A DNA stretch of 64,000 nucleotides from Ophioderma brevispina (GCA_023653785.1 JAMKCH010058417.1:89108-153107); one strand, 5' to 3'. Shown: positions 1-12,375, numbered from the stretch's first letter. Numbers and translations: made by a program. Notes: a model not told the origin generated them from the letters alone.

Positions 1-361
1 TAATCTTACACTAAAATATACACATTGTTATAATATTTTTTGGATGATATAACCACTATATTACATAATAATATGGTAATTTTAAGGTTTTATTATCTAT
101 AAACGCTCCATTTTGGCCGTCATCCTTGGAATTTGAAGATGCTATCAAGACTGAAATGCAAGATACGAGTTTCAATGGTCAAAGACATAATATGCCATCC
201 TTTGATTTAAACCTTTTTGACAGTTTTCTTTGATTTATGACTTCATATTTTTTTTCCATAAATGATACATTAAAAATGCTCAGAAAAATTCGCACCATCG
301 ATAAGTAGCTAAATGTATATTGGATCCAATAGAAAATTAGAAAATAACCAGAAAAGCTCAT

Positions 362-466
362 GGTAACACATTGACTACAGCGGGCTCGAACTCCCACGAT
401 TACAATGGTCTTAGGATCACGATCCTGCACTTTATCACACGTGCTTTCACGAGCGCGTTGTAGCAT
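362..466 (-). repeat. tRNA-like SINE fragment
   Basis: On the minus strand a Pol III B-box-like motif, GTTCGAGCC, lies at about 383-391 inside a tRNA-like T arm. Upstream is an anticodon-arm-like stem (GGATC/GATCC around 408-424). The D arm and A box are poor, so this is not a functional tRNA. It is most simply the tRNA-derived head of a degenerate SINE. A chance match or a decayed tRNA pseudogene is also possible. Confidence 0.35.
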
Positions 467-1060
467 TTAAATTATGCATTTATAATTCTGAGTAGTTTTT
501 TCTCTCTAAAATTGATGGTTACTTGTATATTCACTAATATCGTAATATTGTTTTCATTGATGTTGCCACTCTTCGCAATCATTACTTTCCATGCCGTCTT
601 ATCTGAAAAGACATAAAAATTACGAAGATTGATCATGAGTCTTTAACAGTTATTATTATCACATGAACAGTATTCATGAGTAATCCTAGCCTTGTTCAAG
701 GCGCTTTACCAACTTCATTCATTGGTTCTGATACAAGTAATGTCACAGATCATAGGCAGAAATCATACCTATTAAACACCTAATTTGAGGTCCCCAAATT
801 CACTTGGCCTATGTTCCATGCTTCCACCAGCAAGTTCAATAAGTTCAACTTAGGCAGAGCGCCTTGTTCAGTCTGTCAGTTTTGTTTTTTTTGTTTTTTT
901 TTTTTTTGCATTTGCATTTGCAAAAAATCCATAGGAGTTTTGTACAGGGAAGTTTAAAACCACAAAGCAACTTAATCAAGCCTGGAGTAATCCTTATTAT
1001 CCTAAATTGTCAAATCATGATTATTTTACATGCGTATATTGTGAATGGTGCCAATTGTAC

Positions 1061-1721
1061 TCACTGAGTGCATCTCATTTTCATTTCGGATTTCTTGAGC
1101 ACCTCCCAACTGTTCTTCCAGTGCTTCCACACCATTCCGTCCCATGTGTTTACTGGAGATCCTACATAGAGACCATTCAGGTTGGAGTAATGACATCCAA
1201 AATACCACCAAGCACCTTGATGGTGTTGTGCGCAGTTACCACTGTATCCGTCGTGGTCATTGGCTTGATCATATGTTGTGAATCCGCTGTTTGCATGACG
1301 GGTAAATGAATCCCCGGCTGTGCCATTGTATGCACCCAATCCAAGCCTGTAGTATGTTGTCTCATTCCCAATTACAAAGTTATCGTATTGTGCATAGGCA
1401 GTGTTGCCATAAAAGTCTTCCAATTCAATTCTCAGTTGCCAGACCCCATTACTGGTCAGTCTATGTATCTTCTCTAGCCCTAGCCAGTATTCACCATCAA
1501 GCTCACCAAATCCATTCTTGTAATCTTCCCATCCACGGTAGAAATTCACAGATCCATCAAATCTTCTTTGGAATACTATCCACTTTCCACCTTCTGTTAG
1601 TAAGTCACAGGATACTAGAAAAGACACCAAGTTGTCAGGAGGTTTAATGGTGTATATGCTTAAGCCATTATTGAAACCTTGGTCAAGGATGTCCGGGCAG
1701 TCACTGGCAGTTAGTGGCAGT
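1061..1721 (-). CDS. Fibrinogen-like (FReD) domain protein, terminal exon
   Basis: This exon encodes one whole fibrinogen C-terminal domain of the ficolin/tenascin/angiopoietin type, normally secreted and used to bind carbohydrates or acetylated ligands in innate recognition or matrix assembly. The open frame runs to 1759, but a good splice acceptor (TTCAATTTCAG on the minus strand) at 1722-1724 places the exon start at 1721. Hallmarks, numbered from the ATG at 1759: Cys21 and Cys51; GGKWIVFQRR at 57-66; FYRGWEDYKNGFG at 73-85; YWLGLEKIHRLT at 91-102; the Cys176/Cys189 pair; GAWWYFGCHYSNLNGLY at 182-198; MKMR near the end; then TGA at 1061. The calcium loop reads DQANDHD at 164-170, with Ala where the family consensus D-x-D-N-D usually has Asp. 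The signal peptide and any collagen or coiled-coil stem would be on upstream exons (higher coordinates), which I could not find. Confidence 0.9.
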
Positions 1722-3069
1722 CTGAAATTGAATGCATTTAGAATGAAAGTCATATACACTTTTGTTATAAACGGACTAGAAAAAAATCATAAAGAGCAAA
1801 TGGTTATGGTAAGCCTTTTGGAAATGATTTTAATGCAATTTACCAAAGTGAAAAAAATATTTGATTTTGGCACTTCCATGACCTATGCGATATTTTTTTT
1901 AATTTGCGCCGTGGTGTTTTTAGAAATATACAGTATGTGAGACTCCAATGTACCACTCTTCTATTTTCAAGGCACTAAACAAACTTCACTTCACATAATG
2001 GAAAAAATGCAATATAAGGGTCCATTCAAACAATTCCACTTTTTCTTTTTTATTTGTATGGTTCCATGTCTTTACATGCCCTACGAATTCGGCAACTATT
2101 TTGTGAAAGCTACACCTGCATGGACTTCCTGAACTGTGAATTTCATTTGTACTCAAACCAATATCATCCCGCATTTTGCTCCCACTGTTCGGCAATAAAG
2201 ATAACATTGCTCGATGACAGGAAGGAAAAAAGTGTTGTCACAAGATCCGTCAAACAGTCTACAGATATTTGTATCTAATCGCTAATGTCATTCAAACTCC
2301 GCAAAAAGACCAATTTCAAGAGCTTGTCGTAGTGCTAGTGTAATCACAACCTTTCTACGAACGTACAAATTAAATTTAACACAAACTCGTCTGTGGAAGA
2401 TTGATTAGGGTGACGGGGTTTAGTTCAGGTATCACTGGTTCCCAAAGTTTGAGGCGCACTTCGTGTTAAGAAAAGTACTGAAAAGGCAGATAAGACACTA
2501 TTGAGGCAGTCTGAGGTGGCGACCAGTGAGGACATGCCTCGTCCGCTGTCCGACAGTTTTCACTATTTTCACCTCTGGATCTGTCTCCTGGTTCTCCTCT
2601 TGGCACATATATCCGTCGTAACTACCCGCCGATGAGAGATGAGGATGATTAGAGAATTGAAAACATCACTGAAAGATTCACTACGCTCTGGGCGTATACG
2701 AGCGAAAGAAGATGGCCCACACACGAACCTAACGATAAACCCACAATCGACAGGTTTGAATAATATGATAAACTACTAATTGATCATGAATGGGCCTGTT
2801 TCGAAGGCCTGCAATATTTTTAGACTGGATTTAGCAAACTAACGACATGGCAAAAATTACAAATTCATCCACTCAAACCCATCAAATGGTGAAAATTATT
2901 AAACTGTTAACTTCCATTTTTATTCATTGTGGGGAATTTCAACTACAAAAACCGGATCATGGTGAATACGGCCCATCTTGCTTGAGTACGTCTATCGTAT
3001 TTTATCCAAATTCCCTTTTCCTGATATGGGCAGACAACCATTGCCAATCAATGCTGATAAAAAATGGTA
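1722..3069. other. Intron/intergenic, no clear feature
   Basis: The part nearest 1722 is the intron before the FReD exon. No further exon, RNA gene or organised repeat is visible. The stretch around 2400-2760 has higher GC and might be the decayed 5' part of the LINE that follows, but I see no recognisable domain. Confidence 0.4.
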
Positions 3070-4886
3070 TTTGAGGAAAATTCAATATGGATTGAACTTT
3101 GCAAGAAATTTTATTCAACCATATTTTAACACTAAAGAATCCGTCAAAAACCAACGACCTGGAACAATTTCTAAAACAAAACTCATTGAACTTTGGACTC
3201 ACAATAAAAGACGATCTTGCTTGAGATCATCAAGCAAGATGGTATGGATCACCCCTAATCTTTTTGGGTAGATGTTTCATATAGAATTCCCATTGATGCA
3301 AATAAGGTATTGCCATTCATTCCGTCAAGCACTACTGTACAACGTCACACAGCGCATGACGGAATCAATTCTAATACCTCATTTGCATCAATGGGACTTC
3401 TATATGAAACGTCTACCTGTTTTTGTCCCGCAACAAAAGAAGATGTTAACAATAAGAGTCAACGCGTAATAGGTGATTTGAACCCTGATCAAGCGCCATG
3501 GGCGGACCTCAATCTTCTTCCGCCACTTGATTTGGACACATCTGAATTAACTCAACGGATAACAGAAAATGAAGTCGAAAAGGCGTTGTTGCGAACACCA
3601 CCGAACAGAAGTGCCCCTGGACACGACAGATTTGCGTATGTTGTAACCCAGCAATATTATTCAAATTCTCAATCCATTTTTAATTCATGTCTAACTAACT
3701 GTAAAATTCCATCTGACTGGAGACACGCTCTTATCAAGCTAATACCGAAATCAAGTACCGATGCTATTGATCTTTCTGAATGGCGCCCTATTTCCAAACT
3801 CGTTACAATTTATAAAGTGTTTATGTCAATCATTGGTAAAAGGGTTATTCCCTGGATTGTTGAAACAAACAGACTCTCAAGTAAACAGAAATGTCCACAT
3901 TGCCTCGAATGGTTTGCAGGAGTATGTATTTTGCCTTAACAATGCCGTAACGGACTTTAAACATCAATCAGGTAAAATGTTTGTTATGTTTTTAGATCAG
4001 GCTGATGCTTCGGTAAGTATCGATCACCAACTTATGATAAACTCTCTTCACTGTTATGGTATCCTGATGCTCTTGTAAACTTGACTTCAAATATTTACAC
4101 TAATTCAACCTTTCAGATTGAAACTAAATATGGTGTGCCTGAACCCATCCTCCACAGTGGTATCATCAATGATGGCCCCTACTCGGTTATTGAATTTGAA
4201 CAGGCCGCAGGGTACCACATCTGGCTGAGATATCTAAATGGGAATATTGCGGTGCCGCCAGTACCCAATCAGGTCAAGGTTATGTGGACGATATAGTTTT
4301 GGTGACCACAGGTGGTGCTTTGATGACTGAGATGGGTATCAAAAAATGATAATTTCCTCAGGATATTCAGTATGAAAGTCAACATAGGAAAGGTGCCATT
4401 CTTGCATGGTCATAGAGTTGGAAATAATTGGTATAAGGAGACAGGACTGAAAATATCCATGGTGTCATACAGGAAACCGGATATGCCCAAAATGGCCCAA
4501 AAATGAGTAAAATATCAGTATTGAGCGATCATGATTTTAGCCTTGATAGTAAGGCAAAACCAATCTCAGGTTGATGACGTTATGGACTCATTAGTACAGA
4601 ACACTTGAACAAAATCAACGACTTCTGGGTACCCATTGTTGCCAAGGTTGAAGCGATCAATATGATGGTATTGTCAAGGCTTAACTTCTTTTTGTGCAAT
4701 TTAACGCGTCGATTGCCTTCGTTGAAATTTCTTGAAGACAGCATTGTTCAATACATCCGTAACTGGTGTGCGGCAATAAGCTCAGCAATAGAGACCTTAT
4801 GTTCATTCCAAAGAAACTCGATGTCTTGGTATAGGACCCACGGACTATTTACATTGCCAAAAGATTTCCTTCTTTCTCTGTTTTGA
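3070..4886 (+). pseudogene. Decayed R2-like non-LTR retrotransposon RT
   Basis: Remnant of a LINE reverse transcriptase, which would copy element RNA at a nicked chromosomal target. Pieces lie in order but in shifting frames. First is the RT fingers segment (about 3480-3880), with SAPGHDRF, SDWRHALIKLIPK and LSEWRPISKL. Next is the palm-A region near 3990-4060 (FLDQADASVSIDHQL), where the expected catalytic Asp context is altered. The YVDD active-site box follows at 4281-4292, then the thumb at 4605-4800 (KVEAINMMVLSRLNFFLCN), typical of R2-like elements. Stops and indels separate the pieces, and no zinc finger or endonuclease is recognisable, so it is dead. The clade is inferred from the thumb motif only. 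An imperfect 58-bp inverted repeat lies at its 5' side. Confidence 0.8.
3270..3414. repeat. Imperfect inverted repeat, 58-bp arms
   Basis: Arms 3270-3327 and 3357-3414 are reverse complements with about 8 mismatches, around a 29-bp spacer. The shared core is CCCATTGATGCAAAT. The structure sits at the 5' side of the LINE remnant and could fold as a long hairpin, or could mark a foldback rearrangement inside the element. Confidence 0.85.
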
Positions 4887-7648
4887 TTCGATGACCCGAC
4901 CGCCAAGGCAGCGTCACGTTCAGTTGTGATTTAATACCTGATAATTAATTGAAACATCCATCTATCTTAGATGTGAAATAATGTATTTTAGGTCTCAACA
5001 TTTAATTAACTGAGCTACATTACTATAATTGTAAGATCATAAATTTTTACTGTGGCCATTAAAATAATCCTCTTGACCTCTCCCGGTGAAAGACAGACTA
5101 AAACTTTTAATGAGGTCTCATTTATTTGAAATTATATACATGGATGCGCCCATCAGTTCTCAGTTTTCATTTCTTGTCTGCTAATTAGCTAATTAATCTA
5201 TTGTAATGACATTACTGCTGGAATCAATTTTACATAATTATCACATATTAAAAATAAACATTAGCATTGTTATTTCTCTTACCTTCGAAACGGTCGGTAG
5301 GTGTTCTATTACAAACCGATTAAGTGAGAGAAATTTGTATCCTGAAAAAAATCTCCTTCACTGTGACGCTTTAAGTGCCCAGGAAGAAAGAGATAAGAAG
5401 GGAGCACGTCGACTTCCACCATCCGATTTAATCGTTTATCCATCACCCGCACAAAGGAAGGGATTCAACAGAAACACTTTGATCGTAATCCCTCTGCAAA
5501 AATCGATGATCGGCGAGCAATCATTACTGGAGAATTTTTTGAAAACTCTATATACGAACACGTAAAAGTGTTAAAGTATATTGCATATTACAACATGTTC
5601 CGGTGTAGAAGTAATTATGGTCCGGCGCACAGCAGCCGACAACATCCCGCTGAGCTATTGTTATGAGTGTCATTGTTCAAATAAGAGTCTCTTCAAAAGA
5701 CTTTAGTAGGCGTCTGTGGAAATTTGATATTCGGGTTTAATTATAAGGTTTTAAAAACAAAAATATGTGACCGGTTAGAAGTTTTTCTGTTGAACGGTTT
5801 CGGGTGTTATAAAAGCAATCATTTTAGACAAAATAATTTCTACACGGTCATCGATTTTTCTTGGGAAATGCGAAGTAAATGTCCGTGTTTTGAAATGGCA
5901 GCAGTGCGTGACCTGATGTTGTGTAATCCATGCACAGCTGGCTGCTGTGGGTCCGGCATACTCATAGTCCGGGAACAATGGTGAACAATAGGGCAATCGA
6001 TTCAGTTGACTCTTCACGCAACATTAGTTTCACGCTTTATTCCGTTATCGTCTATGGAGCCCCGGACTGTGGCTCCCGCTGGACTATATCTGCTTTCACA
6101 CCGGCTGTTTCCGGTGTGTATTTGTTGCTATTTTCGTTAATACGCAGTGTTTGTACATCGTTATGCGTTCAGCTTTACTGCCCAAGATGCCCAGTTGGAG
6201 AAATAAAAGGATGAACAGTTGGATCTAAAATACTAAATTTTGAACGTGTGACCCGGGGACCGTCTTAGATTTTCGTTGGGCACCCATGATTGTTCCAGGG
6301 TCTGAAAATGACCCTACGGGACAATTTTCAGTAAAATATACCCGGCCCATATGGGACAGTTTTGGTGAAAATTATAATAGTTTTCAGGTGAAAAGATACA
6401 CCTAACGGTACAGCAGTAAGTAATAGACATCCTTGACGCGATTTTAATATTTTCCACTAGTATTATTCCAGTTATATACTCTCTTTTGATATTCAATTAT
6501 ATGTATAAAAACCTTAACTTGTATGCAAAAATATTTTTGATTAATATTGGAAACAATTATATTCAATGACGCATTATTGAAATTGATATTTATCATATTG
6601 TTTTTTGCTGTAATTCTATGATGAACAAATAAAGATGATTGACGATTGACTGTGCAATAAGATCTACCCCATGGGGACCTGTTCTCAAATACATGAAAAA
6701 AAGGATAAACATTTAAATAGCCAAATTAGACAAGAAAAATTTGTGCTACTGCCAACCGACAACAAATACACACTTAGGTTTATTTTGCTTGAATGTTAGG
6801 TTAATTTTTCCTATTTGTATCATTGAACCAGTCCAATCACAACCCTGCATTGTATCCTAGCGGGACTGAAACTGGTATGGGATTTGATTACCCATTGTGT
6901 GTCCCGCATTGCATCTAGTCCCTCTTTTTGGAACGGCATGGGTTCCTGACCAAATCAAGAACACCCCGAGGGTGTTGACCGGTTTTCCCATGTCAGCCGC
7001 CATATGTTTGAGTATTTGCTTCGCAGCATCATGATTCGCTGATCCGGGATGACCCTGAATCTTTACGCAATGAAGAAAGAAACAACAACGAACTGGAATT
7101 TTCTCAGCGAGAAAATGGATTAGGGAGGGCCAATCTGAGGACATGAATAAACAATTGCAATTATAGGGCGGCAGAGGGATTGGTTCAAAGCAAAGTGGGT
7201 TGTTGTGCTTCCTCTTATCTCTTTATTCCATGTAGTGGCCAAGAGTTAGTGCCCAACTGTGTGTGGTGTGTGGGGGGGGGGGGGGTACGAGGGACCCAAA
7301 CTAAGATAACTATTTCCAATGGAATTTGATCACGAAACTAACACAAAATGGATTGGGTCACTTAAGAAACCAATACAGATAATAAAAATTGAAAATCCGA
7401 ATTTTGACCTATGCCATTGAAATTGTCATTCTCCAAAAACAATGGGTTTGCATGCATATTTTCATCCACAGTAACTCCGATATAAGATCTTGAACCCCAT
7501 CATGATTATATTCTACCCCTAGACTAACCAATTCAAATAATGTATTAGTAAAATATAGCCAAATTTATTACTATTTTGTATTTTTCTCCGAAAGTCACCT
7601 TGGTTTTTTCCCATAGACTGAAAACAGTTTAGCCCACGTATGGCAAAA
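4887..7648. other. Intergenic, no clear feature
   Basis: No gene found. A stretch with AATAAA followed by GATGATTGACGATTGA at about 6630-6652 resembles the 3' tail of a LINE or SINE. A G-run follows a GTGTGTGG stretch at 7259-7286. The open frame at 5206-5565 has no recognisable domain or splice context. Confidence 0.4.
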
Positions 7649-8230
7649 TTAAAATTATGCTATCAGTATAAAAAGTGTTATGGCACATTTTTGAAGAGCG
7701 CCCCCCATTTTCAAAATTTGCTATTTTTGGCACAGTTACGTGGTAATGTCAGGAAACTATACCTGCGAACGGAGAATGCTTAAAAATGCGTATTTATCAC
7801 AAAATAGCGATTTTGTAAATAGAATGGGATCCAGATGGACTTAACGGCAAGAGGCTGAAATGCTACGTTTATGTCCGTCCATGATGAAATAGTGCCACGT
7901 CGACGAAAATAAATCTAACGTGACTGCCCAACCTATTAAAACAACCAATGGATGAGCGTAGACACGTACATGCGCTTTCCGCTATTTCACATGGAATGGC
8001 CGTTTCAAGCAGGCGTTGAATTATTATCGGGGATCCCCGATAATAATTATTCTAGTACAAAATCCTTCGTTTGTGACAACATACAATTTTCGAGCTTAAC
8101 CATCACAGGGTATAGTTTACTAGCCAGTTACAAATGCCAACCGGGTAAAAATCTCCAATTTTTGAAACAAAAATTGGGGCGCCTTCAAAAAAATGTGCTT
8201 ATAGTGCTTTAAGTATTCGTAATTATTAAT
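7649..8230. mobile_element. Foldback (long inverted repeat) element
   Basis: Long imperfect arms, about 7649-7830 and 8045-8230, are reverse complements. For example, ATGGCACATTTTTGAAG near 7680 pairs with the sequence near 8175-8205, and GAAACTATACC pairs with GGTATAGTTT. Neither arm encodes a protein. This is the structure of a non-autonomous foldback/MITE. A 30-bp perfect palindrome lies at the inner edge of the right arm. Confidence 0.65.
8019..8048. repeat. 30-bp perfect palindrome
   Basis: The left half AATTATTATCGGGGA is followed directly by its exact reverse complement, with no spacer and a BamHI site at the centre. It lies inside the foldback element at 7649-8230. Confidence 0.95.
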
Positions 8231-8670
8231 TGCCTCCAAGGTATATATTGAAGCAAATAACTCAAGGATTAATTACTTTAATTTTTAAATTAGAAAAAAT
8301 ATATCGATTTTTTTCACTCCCGTTGGTGCCCAAGGGGGTCCTAGGAACTCGCAAAAAAATCAAATGTGGGACCATGGAAAACCCCCCCCCCCGGGCACTT
8401 AAGTGTTCAGAAAAAAAATCTCCATTAAACTAATGGTACCTATTTGAACAAATAAAATATTTTAAATCTTTGCCTTCCTTTCCGTTGGGATTGTTGATTG
8501 ATAAGGAGGTGTTCATCTGGTTATGTGTATTTTGCTCTATCATTGAAATCATTATTGTGGTGACATTTTCCAATTGACTCTTCATGTTTTGTAGTAAACT
8601 AACCATCTCTGATCAGGGTAGTGGCCATCTGAGTCGGGGTGATGGCCAATTTACTGTATGGGTGCTCGGT

Positions 8671-9012
8671 TCAGTCAAGGAATGTGCCATCTGTGTCTGG
8701 GGATAGCATACTGTTCTGGGTTGCTCTGGATTTCAGTCAAGGAGTGTTGCCATCTGTGCTGGGTGCTAGCAATACTGTTCTGGGTGCTCTGGATTTCAGT
8801 CATCAAGGAGTGTGCCATCTGTGTCTGGGTGCTAAGCAATACTGTTCTGGTGTCTGGATTTCAGTCAAGGAGGGTGCCATCTGTGTCGGGTGCTAGCAAT
8901 ACTGTTCTGGGTGCTCTGGATTCCAGTCAAGGGTGTGCATCTGTGTCTGGGTGTCTAGAATACTGTTGGGTGCTCTGGATTTGAGTCAAGAGTTTTGCAT
9001 CTGAGTCTGTGC
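8671..9012 (+). repeat. Minisatellite, about 62-bp unit
   Basis: About five and a half copies of a unit beginning CAGTCAAGGAGTGTGCCATC and containing GCAATACTGTTCTGGGTGCT. Units start near 8672, 8734, 8797, 8863, 8924 and 8984, and divergence grows toward the 3' end. Open frames through it only reflect the repeat. Confidence 0.9.
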
Positions 9013-9433
9013 AGTTGACATCTCAATTTGAGTGCTTGCCATTTGACTCAGGATGGTTGCTATTTCCTTCAAAGTAATAGTCATCCACCTATATCTCTCT
9101 GTCAGTCTCACGTATCAAATTTTACTTTTCCGTTTCAGAGTATAAAATCAGCAAGAATCTGTTAGAATCATGATTTTTGTGTTGATATCATGCTAGAAAA
9201 AGAATAAAAAGTCCATAAAATAGCTAAAATGGAGCGTAAAATCCTAGGCTAAAATTCCAATGGTAATATTTTTGACGCTTTATTTAAATCCCTCTTGTTT
9301 TTGAGCTGCGAAGCAAGCTCCTACAAATCGCCCAGAAACTCTATTAGTTAGTGTGTTCGTTCGTTCGTTACAGTAACAATAAAATGATGTATCCATTGAT
9401 GCTCAGTTTACAGCTGTCCCGGTAATTTATTTC

Positions 9434-9475
9434 CAATCGGCACGAACACGCATATTTTCGCTGATTACCAATACA
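9434..9475 (+). repeat. Dispersed repeat, shared with 23312-23351
   Basis: About 38 bp around CGCTGATTACCAAT is nearly identical to 23312-23351, so both belong to an interspersed family. Confidence 0.6.
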
Positions 9476-9669
9476 AAAAAAAGATAGCGATTTGGTGGAC
9501 GCTGTTTCGGACCTACCAAGCTTAGGTCAAAGTTCCTAATTAATATTCTATTACCTCTGCTGCCCATTATTGAGAATGCAGCATTCTGATTGGTCAGTTT
9601 ACTGCCCATTATTCTGCAATAATGGGTCGCCAATGCATTTCTTATTAAATGAAGCTGTTTTCGGTAATA

Positions 9670-9845
9670 GAATAGAAATAAAGGGTTTGCAGTGTCATGT
9701 ATGGGTTCATAATGTATCCTCGGCCAGAAAAACTTTCAAATAATGGGCTCGGCTGCGCCTCGCCCATTATTTAGTTTTTCTGACCTCGGACACATTATTC
9801 GCCCATAAATGACACTGGAAACCCTTTCTTTCTTAATTAGAAGTA
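9670..9845. mobile_element. Palindromic foldback element
   Basis: Two arms of about 85 bp meet at a short centre (GGCTCGGCTGCGCCTCGCC, about 9746-9765). Paired pieces include AAAGGGTTTGCAGTGTCAT with its complement near 9812-9832, and CAGAAAAAC with GTTTTTCTG. Together they form an almost complete hairpin. It is non-coding and MITE-like. Confidence 0.75.
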
Positions 9846-10088
9846 GAACTGTGCAATATTACTGTGATAAAAACATCACACTCGTCGTAGCATTTCATAC
9901 CGCCATATTGGAAAATTGATTCTATTTTATCATAGCAACGGTAAACCTTCTGAACAAAACACATACCTGACGATGTTCTTGGATGTCAAAGGATCATTTT
10001 ATAAGCGAGGGTCGCCAGGCGAAATCGTCGACAAAGTGCTTTTTACATGCTGTCATGTTTACGTATGCTGGACACTTCGGTGACAGGT

Positions 10089-10149
10089 CAATTCGGCAAC
10101 AATAAACCAATTCGGCGACACCAATTCGGCAACAAGCCAATTCGGCAAC
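10089..10149 (+). repeat. Short tandem repeat CAATTCGGCAACAA
   Basis: Four imperfect copies of a 14-18 bp unit based on CAATTCGGCAACAA. No function is apparent. Confidence 0.7.
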
Positions 10150-10699
10150 ATTTTATATGGGGAATCTTCTGCATGTGTGAGCTCGCGATACGGAAATATT
10201 GCTTGTTATTTTCTGTTCGTCTTTTCTTGTGTATAATTTTGGTGTATTATAGTAATTTTACACAATAGTGTTAGCCTCTTTTACCAGTCGTTTTTGTAAT
10301 AAAAAATACCAGTGAATTCTAACTTTTGATACCAAAGGGATACAGACTCATTGCTTGTGATGTTCCTCTTTCCTTGTGTACAATTTTGGTGTATTGTAGT
10401 AATTTTACGAAAGGGATTTTAATCATTCACCCTATTAAATCTTAGGGATAAATGATGTTTTGCTTGGATATTAAGAGCAAAATCTGCGAAAATGTGCCCC
10501 AATTTGGTCGACCAATATTAATTTTGAACTCCCGCAAACTCACATGCTATTGGTTCACAGCTTCCGAGACAGTCTCGGTCTTGTTTTAATTGTTATTAGT
10601 TAGGGTGCGATCAAAGAATAAAGCCCCTCGGGGTATATTTTTGTCTCTCCCTATTCAGATAAATACACATTGTTCGCTTTCTATAGTCATAGTATAATC

Positions 10700-11580
10700 A
10701 TAATAATACCGGTGGTCTGTCTGCGAGTGTGTCTGTCTGTCTGCGTCTATTTTCTCGGAGACCGAGGGTAGCACGTTCCTGAAACTTGGTGGGTGGGTGC
10801 CCCTTGCCATTCTGAAGACTGAGTTTGTATTGGTTAGTGAATCAAAGGTCATCGGGGTCATTCAAGGTCAAATAAGATCAAATGGGCAGCGTTTTTTTTC
10901 CTCGGAGACCGAGGGTCGCACGTTCCTGAAACTTGGTGGGTATGTGCCCCTTGACCTTCCGAAGAGCGAGTTTGTATTGGTTAGTGGATCAAAGGTCATC
11001 AGGGGTCATTCAAGGTCAAAGGAGATCAAATGGGGTAAACGTTGGTGTATGGATATGAAACTTGGAGGGTGGGGTCGATTGTTGATGCCAAAAATTTTAA
11101 AGGTCACGACAAGGTCATTAGGGGTCATTCAAGGTCAAAGGAGGTCAAATGAGATTTTCTCAGAGACCGAGGGTCGCACGTTCCTGAAACTTGGTGGGTG
11201 GGTGACCCTTGACCGTCCGAAGACCGAGTTTGTATTGGTTAGTGGATCAAAGGTCATCAGGGGTCATTCAAGGTCAAAGGAGGTCTAATGGGGTAAACGT
11301 TGGTGTATGGATATGAAACTTGGAGGGTGGGGTCGATTGTTGATACCGAAAATGTTAAAGGTCACGACAAGGTCATTAGGGGTCGTTCAAGGTCAAAGGA
11401 GGTCAAAAGGAGTCAACTTTGGTGTATCCAGACGAAACCTGGTGGTCAGGGTCGATTGTTGATGCCAAAAATTTTAAAGGTCACGTCCAATTTCATCAGG
11501 CGTCATTCAAGGTTAAAGGAACCGCGAAACCTGAGGGTCATTCAAGCCAGTGATCGCGAAACCCAGGTGATCGCGAAATA
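10700..11580 (+). repeat. Tandem array rich in GGTCATTCAAGGTCAAAGG
   Basis: After a CTGTCTGTCTG stretch come repeated modules with CGGAGACCGAGGGT, CACGTTCCTGAAACTTGGTG, GAGTTTGTATTGGTTAGTG and AGGTCAAAGGAGGTCAAA. Copies start near 10754, 10900 and 11160, alternating with a related GGAGGGTGGGGTCGATTGTTG module. Similar arrays are common in marine invertebrate genomes. The AGGTCAAAGG cores resemble nuclear-receptor half-sites, but the repetition explains them. The long open frame at 10797-11288 is a by-product. Confidence 0.85.
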
Positions 11581-11754
11581 ATACTATATTATTGTATTAT
11601 TTTCTCATACAATATTTAACTTTATAATCATTATATACTTGCAATATATTGTTACATCATTCTGATTTGTATCTCATTCTGAATGAATAAATAATGAACT
11701 TGAAAAAAAAGTTCACTTTTAGAAATAGGTAATTTTTAGAACTCTCTAAAGCCC

Positions 11755-12375
11755 CAGTCACACTGGAGAGGCGATTGTCTGGGATTGCCCGCGATTGAGA
11801 AATCGTGCGAGCGTCCAGGCCATCGTAAGATTTGGTGTCAATCGTGTGTAGCAGTCACACTATAAAATTCATCATCTATCATTGCATACGATAATGGCAC
11901 AGAAACAAAAACCGAAACAAAAACAAGACTAGTGGCACAACAGTGGCACAACAGTCCTTGGTGGTGACACGTTGGTGCACAACGGTCCTCACATAGCGCG
12001 CGATTGGTCTCTTCTATATACGTGAGATTAATCGCAGACACTCGCAGGATAGTCGTACCTAGTCTGCCCACAATAGTGCTATTCAATCGCACCACTCTAA
12101 ACAATGACCAATCGTACGATAGTCGGCGACTACATACGACTTGACGTGCCACAAATCGAACGACCAAATGCGATTGTAGGCGATTGTATGTGACGGTCAA
12201 ACCTTGGTTCAATCGCAGAAAGGTTTTTGAACATGACCGAAAACCTCTCTGCGACAGGAGGGACATATGCGACTACCTGCCACAGCCCGTGATCGTCGCC
12301 GATCAGTGGCACACCTTTTTTAAGATTGCCGAAGATGATTCTAGTTGTAACCTGTCGTATCTCCCAGTGTGACTG
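11755..12375. mobile_element. MITE-like element with CAGTCACACTGG ends
   Basis: The left end, CAGTCACACTGG-AGA, is matched by the inverse TCTCCCAGTGTGACTG at the right end, giving a 621-bp element. The interior is rich in GCGATTG/CAATCGC and codes for nothing. The host sequence beside the ends does not show a clear target-site duplication to me. Confidence 0.75.

Noticed and set aside
10797..11288. 163-residue plus-strand open frame
   Set aside because: It follows the tandem array, its peptide repeats with the array period, and it has no domain.
10700..11580. Cluster of nuclear-receptor response elements (AGGTCA)
   Set aside because: The half-sites recur because the whole module is tandemly repeated, so there is no evidence of selection for binding.
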